DNA from: JBGVSA01 sp047605765
Lineage (GTDB): Bacteria; Pseudomonadota; Gammaproteobacteria; Burkholderiales; Rhodocyclaceae
Direction: 5' to 3'
Length of the DNA stretch: 36,582 nt
NCBI GenBank assembly: GCA_047605765.1
Contig: JASGFB010000039.1
Span: 1-36,582 of the forward strand
In this document: positions 31,022-36,582 of the stretch, in pieces
Layout of the letters: every line of letters begins with the position of its first letter
Numbering within the stretch: the stretch's first letter is position 1
Made by a program: the position numbers and the translations under genes
The notes under the pieces: model-generated
Seen by the model: the letters and a program-made list of their open reading frames with translations, nothing else
Databases searched by the model: none
Told to the model about the DNA's origin: nothing

Positions 31022-32347
31022 TCAGTGCGTGAGATTCTTCACGGCTGAAAATTCGCGCACTACCTTGACCACTTCCTTGGCGCCGTTGCTGATGTCGACG
31101 ATGACGGTGCCCGCCTGCGTAGCCAGCTCGACACCCGCGCGCGCTTGCTCGACGCAGGCTTCCATGCCGGCGATGACCGAGCGTGTGCCGGTCTGGATCT
31201 GCGTCGCCATGCTGACGATCTGCGTGGTCGACGCGGCGGTCCGCTCGGCCAGTTTGCGCACTTCGTCGGCCACCACCGCGAAGCCGCGCCCCTGCTCGCC
31301 GGCACGCGCCGCTTCAATGGCGGCATTGAGCGCCAGCAGATTGGTCTGGTCGGCGATCTCGCGGATGGTGCCGACGATGCTGCCGATCTGCAGCGACTGG
31401 CCGGAGAGTTCTTCCATCAGGCCCGATGCGTCGTGCACCGTGTTGGCGATCTTCTGCATTTCGTCGCAGGCACGCTGGATGACCTCACGGCCGCCTTGCG
31501 ATACCGCGTCGGTCTGTTCGGAGATGTGATACGCGCGCTGTGCGTTTTCGGTGTCGGCCAGCTCGCGACGCATGTTGTCGGTGATGTCGCTGGCGAACTT
31601 GACCACCTTGACGAGCTTGCCGTTGGCGTCGAACACCGGGTTGTAGCTCGCTTCGGCGCCCACCATCGAGCCGTCCTTGGCAATGCGACGGCATTGGCCG
31701 GATTGCACTTCGCCGCGATTGAGCGCGCGCCAGAACTCGGCGTATTGCGCGCTGTTGGAATAGCCCGAATCGCAGAACATGCGATGGTGCTTGCCGCGCA
31801 CTTCGTCGATGGTGTAGCCGGTGATGTTCAGGAAGTTGTCGTTGGCGTGCAGGATGATGCCGTCCAGGTCGAACTCGATGACCGCCATCGAGCGATTGAT
31901 GGCGTCGAGCTTGCTGCGCATCTCGTTTTCGGTGTTGATGCGTTCGGTAATGTCGCTGGCGAACTTGATGACCTTGATGACACGGCCGGTACTCTCGTCC
32001 ACCACCGGGTTGTACGTGGCCTGCAGCCAGATCGGCCGGCCGCTGTGCGTGAAGCGGCGGAACTGGCCGCTGGCGAACTCACCGCGCGCCAGTTGTGCCC
32101 AGAACTCACGGTATTCCGCGCTGCGCGCGTAATCCGGCTCGCAGAACATGCGGTGATGCTGCCCCTTGATCTGCTCGAGGCTGTATTCCGTGGTGGCCAG
32201 GAAGTTGTCGTTGGCCGTCAGGACGTTGCCCTGGGGGTCGAATTCAATCACAGCCGTGGAACGGTTCAACGCATTGAGCAAAGCCTGCTGCTCGCGCATG
32301 CGCGCCTCGCACAACTCTTTTTCTTCACGCTGCCGTTTGCCGAACAT
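31022..32347 (-). CDS. soluble chemoreceptor with two PAS domains (BdlA-like)
   Basis: A cytoplasmic methyl-accepting-type signal protein, 441 residues. There are no membrane helices. Two PAS domains (about 25-135 and 147-258) are close copies; each contains (G)xHHRMFC and KFASDIT. The chemoreceptor domain (270-435) has the hairpin tip IADQTNLLALNAAIEAARAG, which binds CheA/CheW in other systems. The layout is that of P. aeruginosa BdlA, a biofilm-dispersal sensor. The start at 32347 has AGGAC upstream; a longer frame runs into the glpD end. No che kinase gene lies nearby, though the CheR/CheB pair is 5 kb away. Confidence 0.92.
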   Translation of the reverse strand: MFGKRQREEKELCEARMREQQALLNALNRSTAVIEFDPQGNVLTANDNFLATTEYSLEQIKGQHHRMFCEPDYARSAEYREFWAQLARGEFASGQFRRFTHSGRPIWLQATYNPVVDESTGRVIKVIKFASDITERINTENEMRSKLDAINRSMAVIEFDLDGIILHANDNFLNITGYTIDEVRGKHHRMFCDSGYSNSAQYAEFWRALNRGEVQSGQCRRIAKDGSMVGAEASYNPVFDANGKLVKVVKFASDITDNMRRELADTENAQRAYHISEQTDAVSQGGREVIQRACDEMQKIANTVHDASGLMEELSGQSLQIGSIVGTIREIADQTNLLALNAAIEAARAGEQGRGFAVVADEVRKLAERTAASTTQIVSMATQIQTGTRSVIAGMEACVEQARAGVELATQAGTVIVDISNGAKEVVKVVREFSAVKNLTH

Positions 32348-32456
32348 TGTTCTGTCCTGTCTGGGTCTCTGTAAGGATTGAGGGTGCATGCCCGAGCGAA
32401 TGCGCTCAGGTATGTGGCCTCGATGGGTGAGACTAACGGCAGGGGCATGCCGGCCT

Positions 32457-34061
32457 TCAGGGCGTACCTTCGGGCAATACGGCTGGATCGGCGGGAAAAA
32501 TGTTACGCACTGTGGCATGCGCGCGCATCCAGGCCTGCACCAGGCGCAGGCGGGGCGGCAGGGTGTGCAGGCCCAGCTTGCCGCGCCGCCACAGAACGTC
32601 TTCGGCGGTACTGGCCCATTCATAGCGCACCAGGTAATGCAGCTCGGCCTCGAACAGATTGGGTGCGAGCTCCTCGCCCAGGTCGGTCAGGCAGCGGGCA
32701 CCGTCGAGCAGCACGTCCACGCGGCTGCCGTAGGCGCGTGCCAGCCGTTGCGCCAGGGCACGTGGCAACCAGGCATAGCGTTCCGACACGGCGCGCAGGA
32801 AAGCGGTGAAGTTCTGCTCCGGCGTGCCTGTGGAGCCGACCCACGACGACAGATCGCCGCCGGGCAGGGCGGCGGTGCCGGTCCAATGGCGGCTGGGGCG
32901 ATGCACGCCCTGGCAGATGAGGTCGGCGGCCTCTTCGGCCAGGCGCCGATAGGTCGTGAGCTTGCCCCCCCACACAGTGAGCAGCGGCGCGCCGACTTCA
33001 TCGCGTTCGAGCAGGTAGTCGCGCGTGACCGCCGAGGGATCGCCGGCGTTGTCGTCGAGCAGCGGACGTACGCCGGCATAGCGCCACACCACGTCGGTGG
33101 GCGCGATCTGCATGCGGAAATACCGATTGGCCTGCTCGCACAGGTAGGCGACTTCATCGTTGCTGGCATCGGCCGCCTCGGGTGCGCCGGTGTGCTCGAC
33201 GTCAGTGGTGCCGACCAGCGTAAAGTGATGTTCGAAGGGAATCGCGAACAGGATGCGTCCGTCGGTGTTCTGCACGATGTACGCGCTGTCGTGTTCGAAC
33301 AGGCGCGGCACCACGATGTGGCTGCCACGCACCAGACGCAGCGCGCGGGGGTGCAGCGGCGTTTCGACGTGTACCTGGGTGGACAGAAAGCCGTGTGCCC
33401 ACGGGCCGGTGGCGTTGACCAGGTAACGCGCACGCAGGGTGTGCTGCTCGCCATTGGCGGCGCGGATGCGCAGCATCCAGGCGTCACCCTGGCGGCGGGC
33501 TTCTTCGCAGCGGGTGCGCGGCCATATGTGGGCGCCGCGCTCGGCGGCGTCGCGCGCATTGAGGATCACCAGCCGGGCATCGTCGACCGCCACGTCGAAG
33601 TACGAAAACCCGCGCGTGAATTGCGGCTTGAGCGCCGCGCCGGCCACGTCGTGGACCAGATCGAGGGCGCGCGAAGCGGGCAGAAAATCACGCCGCGCCA
33701 GATGGTCATAGAGAAACAGCCCGGCGCGGATCATCCACGCCGGTCGCATCGCAGGGTGATGCGGCATGACAAAGCGCAGCGGCCGCATGATGTGGGGAGC
33801 GATGCGCAGCAGGCGTTCGCGTTCGGCCAGGGCTTTGTGCACGAGGCCGAATTCATGATGTTCGAGGTAACGCAGTCCGCCGTGGATGAGCTTGGTCGAC
33901 TGCGAAGACGTGTGCTGGGCCAGATCGTCCTGTTCGCACAGCGCCACATTGACGCCCCGGCCGGCCAGGTCGCGGGCGATGCCGGCGCCGTTTACACCGC
34001 CACCGATGACGACCGCATCGTAGAAAGGCTGCGCAAGGGGTCCGGCGGTCGATCGATCCAT
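32457..34061 (-). CDS. glpD: aerobic glycerol-3-phosphate dehydrogenase
   Basis: A membrane-associated FAD enzyme that oxidises sn-glycerol 3-phosphate to dihydroxyacetone phosphate and feeds the quinone pool. The chosen start (MDRSTAGP) gives 534 residues, slightly longer than the 501 of E. coli GlpD. The FAD fold is VVIGGGVNGAGIARDLAGRG (17-36), and TSSQSTKLIHGGLRYLE (51-67) is the GlpD signature. PGGD and the helical C-terminal domain follow. The SD is weak, so the first codons are uncertain. No glpF or glpK adjoins it. Confidence 0.95.
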   Translation of the reverse strand: MDRSTAGPLAQPFYDAVVIGGGVNGAGIARDLAGRGVNVALCEQDDLAQHTSSQSTKLIHGGLRYLEHHEFGLVHKALAERERLLRIAPHIMRPLRFVMPHHPAMRPAWMIRAGLFLYDHLARRDFLPASRALDLVHDVAGAALKPQFTRGFSYFDVAVDDARLVILNARDAAERGAHIWPRTRCEEARRQGDAWMLRIRAANGEQHTLRARYLVNATGPWAHGFLSTQVHVETPLHPRALRLVRGSHIVVPRLFEHDSAYIVQNTDGRILFAIPFEHHFTLVGTTDVEHTGAPEAADASNDEVAYLCEQANRYFRMQIAPTDVVWRYAGVRPLLDDNAGDPSAVTRDYLLERDEVGAPLLTVWGGKLTTYRRLAEEAADLICQGVHRPSRHWTGTAALPGGDLSSWVGSTGTPEQNFTAFLRAVSERYAWLPRALAQRLARAYGSRVDVLLDGARCLTDLGEELAPNLFEAELHYLVRYEWASTAEDVLWRRGKLGLHTLPPRLRLVQAWMRAHATVRNIFPADPAVLPEGTP

Positions 34062-34189
34062 GGTGTCACGGGAAGACGGCGTGCGACAGATTCTACGTGC
34101 GCGCAAGGCGCGGTGGATGATCGTTTACCCGTGCAGGTCGATGCACCGGATGAACGGGCATGCGGTGCGCGCAGCCGTCCTTGCGCGGC

Positions 34190-34221
34190 GCCAAAAACAA
34201 AGGGCACCCCGAAGGGTGCCC
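34190..34221 (-). terminator. intrinsic terminator after the HU-like gene
   Basis: GGGCACCC (34202-34209) and GGGTGCCC (34214-34221) with a 4-base loop; read leftward it is followed by TTTGTTTTT. Confidence 0.8.
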
Positions 34222-34263
34222 CGCGTGCGATGCGGCGCCAGGCGCCGCGCACGGAATGGCCGC

Positions 34264-34686
34264 TTACAGGGCCGCGTCCTTCAGCTTCTTGAGGGCGCGC
34301 GCCTTGATGCGGACCGACGCCGGCTTGGCATCGAACCAGCGCTCTTCACCGGTGAACGGATCCTTGCCGAAGCGCTTCTTCTTGGCGGGGATCTGTTGCA
34401 CGCCGATCTTCAGCAGACCGGGCAGCGTGAATTCGCCGACGCCCTTCTTGTGGACGGAGCCGAGGATGGTGGTTTCCAGGGCGGCCAGCACAGCCTTGAC
34501 CGCCTTGGCCTCGACGCCGGATTGCTCAGCCAGATAGGTGGCCAGCGCAGCCTTGGTGAAGCCGTCCTTGACCGGCTTGATCGCCGCGACCGTGCTTGCC
34601 TTGGCGGCCGGGGCTGCCTTGGTGGGGGCCTTCTTGGCGGCCGGAGCCTTAGCCGGAGCCTTTACTGCCTTCTTTGCCGTTGCCAT
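34264..34686 (-). CDS. HU-family DNA-binding protein with Lys/Ala/Pro-rich N-terminal tail
   Basis: A nucleoid protein of 140 residues. Residues 1-40 form a disordered histone-H1-like tail (MATAKKAVKAPAKAPAAKKA and similar), followed by an HU/IHF-type domain with FTKAALATYLAEQSGV, LPGLLKIGVQQIPAKKKRFG and the arm motif KDPFTGEERWFDAKP, and a basic end (VRIKARALKKLKDAAL). The ATG at 34686 is fixed by the tail; a longer frame upstream has no support. Such chimeric HU proteins are common in Burkholderiales. It should bind and bend DNA with extra charge-driven compaction. Confidence 0.9.
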   Translation of the reverse strand: MATAKKAVKAPAKAPAAKKAPTKAAPAAKASTVAAIKPVKDGFTKAALATYLAEQSGVEAKAVKAVLAALETTILGSVHKKGVGEFTLPGLLKIGVQQIPAKKKRFGKDPFTGEERWFDAKPASVRIKARALKKLKDAAL

Positions 34687-35360
34687 AAATGTCCTGATCG
34701 AAAAGAAAAGTGATGAACAACTCTCTTCGGTCGTGGATGTGTCGCGACCGAGAATGTCCGCATAACGCACTGGTTAACGCAGAGGCGATTCTAACGGCGA
34801 TCATGGCGCGCTTGACAAGGGGTTTCAGCGTTTTCGCAACGGAAAGTGCTGATAATCAGTATCCGAACCCAACACGTAGGCATCTCCTGTTGCCGCGCGC
34901 CGACAAAAGCGCGTGCCGGGGCGACGGAATGCCGCCCCTCGTACACGCTTTGGAGTACGCCTGGGTACACCCCTTTGGCGTGCCGTGCTGTCGTTGGATG
35001 GGCGGGCGAGCCGCCGGCAGCGTACCGCCATGCAGCGGCGGCGGTCATGCCCAGGCGTGCAGTGTCGTGCCTGTGGCGTGCCTCACGAGTGTGTCGGAAT
35101 TTTCACTCCTTGCCCCATGGTGCATTCCTTTTCTGCCGTGCCCTGCCGTCGCCGTCCTACGCGCAATGACAAATGGATTGTGCGGCACGCGCTGCGCACC
35201 GGCGTCACCACGTGGTGGGCGGGTCGCCCACGCGTAGGAGCAGGGACGTACCCCTTCCTGCGCGTGATGTGCAGGTCTGTCGTTTGCTGAGTCGAGTGGC
35301 GATCTTCTGTTGCGCCCCGGCGTGGGCGAGCTTCGCACAACCAGTCAAGGAGAGCCAAAA
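34687..35360. other. 674-base gene-free spacer
   Basis: No coding region is convincing here; several open frames exist but lack SD and typical codons. It contains a perfect 12-base palindrome CACCACGTGGTG (35206-35217), next to a 7-bp stem GTGGGCG/CGCCCAC (35215-35221 and 35225-35231). It could hold a small RNA, a long leader for the DUF892 gene or decayed sequence. Confidence 0.5.
34788..34818 (-). promoter_or_regulatory. possible promoter of the HU-like gene
   Basis: Read leftward: TTGTCA (34818-34813), 19-base spacer, TAGAAT (34793-34788). Both hexamers match five of six bases, but the spacer is long. The leader would be about 95 bases. Confidence 0.4.
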
Positions 35361-35918
35361 ATGGGTATCAAGAACTTGAATGAATTGTTCGTGCACGAAC
35401 TGTCCGACATCTACAGCGCCGAAAAACAATTGACGCGCGCCTTGCCCAAGATGGCGCGCGCCGCGACCTCGCCGGCGCTGGTTCAGGCCTTCGAGCATCA
35501 CCTTGAAGAGACCCAGGGCCAGATCGAACGCATCGACCGCATTGTCGAATTGACCGGCATCCGTCTCAAGCGCATCAAGTGCATGGCCATGGAAGGACTC
35601 GTCGAAGAGGGCAAGGAAGCCATCGAGGAGATCGACAAGGGCCCCATCCTGGACGCCGCATTGATCGGCGCGGGCCAACGCGTGGAGCACTACGAGATGG
35701 CCGGCTACAACACGCTGAGCCGACTGGCCAGACAGTTGGGCCTGAACGACGCTGACAAGCTGTTGCAGGAAACGCTGTCCGAAGAGAAGGCCGCCGATGA
35801 AAAGCTCGGCCTGCTGGCCCAGGCCTTGTCCGACGCGCCACAGGATGACGCGCAGTCGGCGGTGGCGGCGCAGCGGTCGCGCACGAGCGCATCGGAAGGC
35901 AAGCGTACGCATCACTGA
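35361..35918 (+). CDS. DUF892 (YciE/YciF-type) ferritin-like stress protein
   Basis: A soluble 185-residue four-helix protein of the DUF892 family, whose E. coli members YciE/YciF are stress-induced; the family is ferritin-like and may bind two metals. The start MGIKNLNELFVHELSDIYSA has AAGGAGA upstream. Conserved acidic and His positions include E21 (SAEKQL), the FEHHLEET segment and YEMAGY. The C-terminal tail is basic and Ser-rich. It stands alone after the long spacer and is followed by a strong terminator. Confidence 0.9.
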   Translation: MGIKNLNELFVHELSDIYSAEKQLTRALPKMARAATSPALVQAFEHHLEETQGQIERIDRIVELTGIRLKRIKCMAMEGLVEEGKEAIEEIDKGPILDAALIGAGQRVEHYEMAGYNTLSRLARQLGLNDADKLLQETLSEEKAADEKLGLLAQALSDAPQDDAQSAVAAQRSRTSASEGKRTHH

Positions 35919-35933
35919 AGCATCTTGCCGCCA

Positions 35934-35967
35934 GCAAAAAGGGCGCACCGTGGTGCGCCCTTTTTGC
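35934..35967. terminator. bidirectional intrinsic terminator
   Basis: A 16-bp stem (35934-35949 with 35952-35967) with A run and T run, between the convergent DUF892 and nadE genes. Confidence 0.93.
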
Positions 35968-35989
35968 GTTCGCTACCGGCTGGCGTGTC

Positions 35990-36582
35990 TCAGTCGGTTG
36001 GCACGTTGCGCTCCAGTTCGGCCAGCCAGATGGCCGCATTGCCATCGGACGGCGCGCGCCAGTCGCCGCGCGGTGAAAGCGCGCCGCCGGCCAGCACCTT
36101 GGGTCCGTTGGGCACCGCCGAGCGCTTGTATTGCGAAAAGCCGAAGAAGCGGCGCAGGAATACATGCAGCCACTTGCGGATCACCGGCAGCGGGTACGCA
36201 TTGCGCCGCGCCTGCGGGAAGCCCGGCGGCCACGCGCCGCGTTCGGTGTCGCCCCAGGCCTGTTCGGCCAGGAAGGCGATCTTGGACGGCGCGAAGCCAT
36301 AACGCAGCACATAGAACAGGGTGAAATCCTGCAACTCGTAGGGGCCGATCTTTTCTTGCGTGCTCTGCGGCGTTTCACCTTCGCCGACCGGCACCAGTTC
36401 GGGCGAGATTTCCTGCTCGACGATGATGTCGAGCGTCTGGCCGACATCATCGTTGAACTGTCCCGAGGCGATGACCCAGCGGATGACGTGCTGAATGAGC
36501 GTCTTGGGCAGGCCGCAGTTGACGTTGTAGTGCGACATCTGGTCGCCGACACCATACGTGCACCAGCCCAATGCCAGTTCCG
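35990..36582 (-). CDS. nadE: NAD+ synthetase, glutamine-dependent type, C-terminal part
   Basis: The C-terminal part of a NAD synthetase that amidates nicotinic acid adenine dinucleotide. The frame runs off the right edge, and about 196 residues are visible. ALGWCTYGVGDQMSHYNVNC followed by LPKTLIQHVI is the synthetase-domain segment of the large (about 680-residue) glutamine-dependent form, and the end KVLAGGALSPRGDWRAPSDG is typical. The N-terminal glutaminase domain lies outside the window, so that assignment rests on similarity of the visible part. Catalytic residues cannot be checked here. Confidence 0.9.
   Translation of the reverse strand, partial: ELALGWCTYGVGDQMSHYNVNCGLPKTLIQHVIRWVIASGQFNDDVGQTLDIIVEQEISPELVPVGEGETPQSTQEKIGPYELQDFTLFYVLRYGFAPSKIAFLAEQAWGDTERGAWPPGFPQARRNAYPLPVIRKWLHVFLRRFFGFSQYKRSAVPNGPKVLAGGALSPRGDWRAPSDGNAAIWLAELERNVPTD

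Noticed and set aside
32388..34292. 634-codon plus-strand frame opposite glpD
   Set aside because: Antisense shadow without domains; glpD signature motifs are on the minus strand.
1..36582. tRNA, rRNA, CRISPR, insertion sequences, prophage or plasmid genes
   Set aside because: None seen by eye. Only chromosomal housekeeping, transport and signalling genes appear; an automated RNA search could still find a small RNA.

Overview
The window looks like chromosomal DNA from a GC-rich betaproteobacterium, most likely order Burkholderiales and possibly an Alcaligenaceae/Bordetella-type genome. The reasons are the rpsF-priB-rpsR-rplI-dnaB cluster with a genuine PriB, the proS-transglycosylase pair divergent from rppH and coq7, and the HU protein with a long Ala/Lys/Pro tail. 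That placement is inference from gene content. I see no transposase, integrase, CRISPR array, rRNA or tRNA, and almost every gene has the same high-GC codon habit. The exception is an AT-richer stretch around 2000-2650.

Layout. 1-776: 3' part of lexA and a small unknown gene. 868-5621: a leftward orphan TRAP binding-protein gene and, beyond an 883-base spacer rich in dyads, a complete rightward TRAP operon (dctP-dctQ-dctM). 5731-8473: a YihY-type membrane protein, an acyl-carrier-protein phosphodiesterase and an unknown 319-residue protein. 8493-10207: a MarR regulator divergent from a PLP aminotransferase, with two matching operator-like dyads between them. 10281-14596 (all leftward): amino-acid permease, TSUP exporter, glutathione peroxidase, PsiF-repeat protein and a rhodanese-type sulfurtransferase. 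14793-17833: rpsF-priB-rpsR-rplI, a terminator, then dnaB. 17914-23080: a small secreted protein, a proS-transglycosylase operon, then rppH, coq7 and an SGNH hydrolase.

23152-29505 is the most interesting part. It is a leftward signalling operon made of a membrane GAF hybrid histidine kinase with three receivers, a CheR methyltransferase, a stand-alone CheB methylesterase and a receiver-histidine kinase. Start and stop codons overlap or nearly touch, and no CheA, CheW or CheY gene is present. Two small hydrophilic proteins flank it. It resembles a chemosensory methylation module rewired to a multi-receiver phosphorelay.

29784-36582: a cold-shock protein with a GTG start, an OmpA-type lipoprotein, a soluble BdlA-like chemoreceptor with two PAS domains, glpD, the HU-like protein, a 674-base spacer, a DUF892 (YciE/YciF-type) protein, and the 3' part of a glutamine-dependent NAD synthetase gene. 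Start codons were chosen by Shine-Dalgarno (SD) position, signal peptides and family length, and several are well inside the longest open frame.
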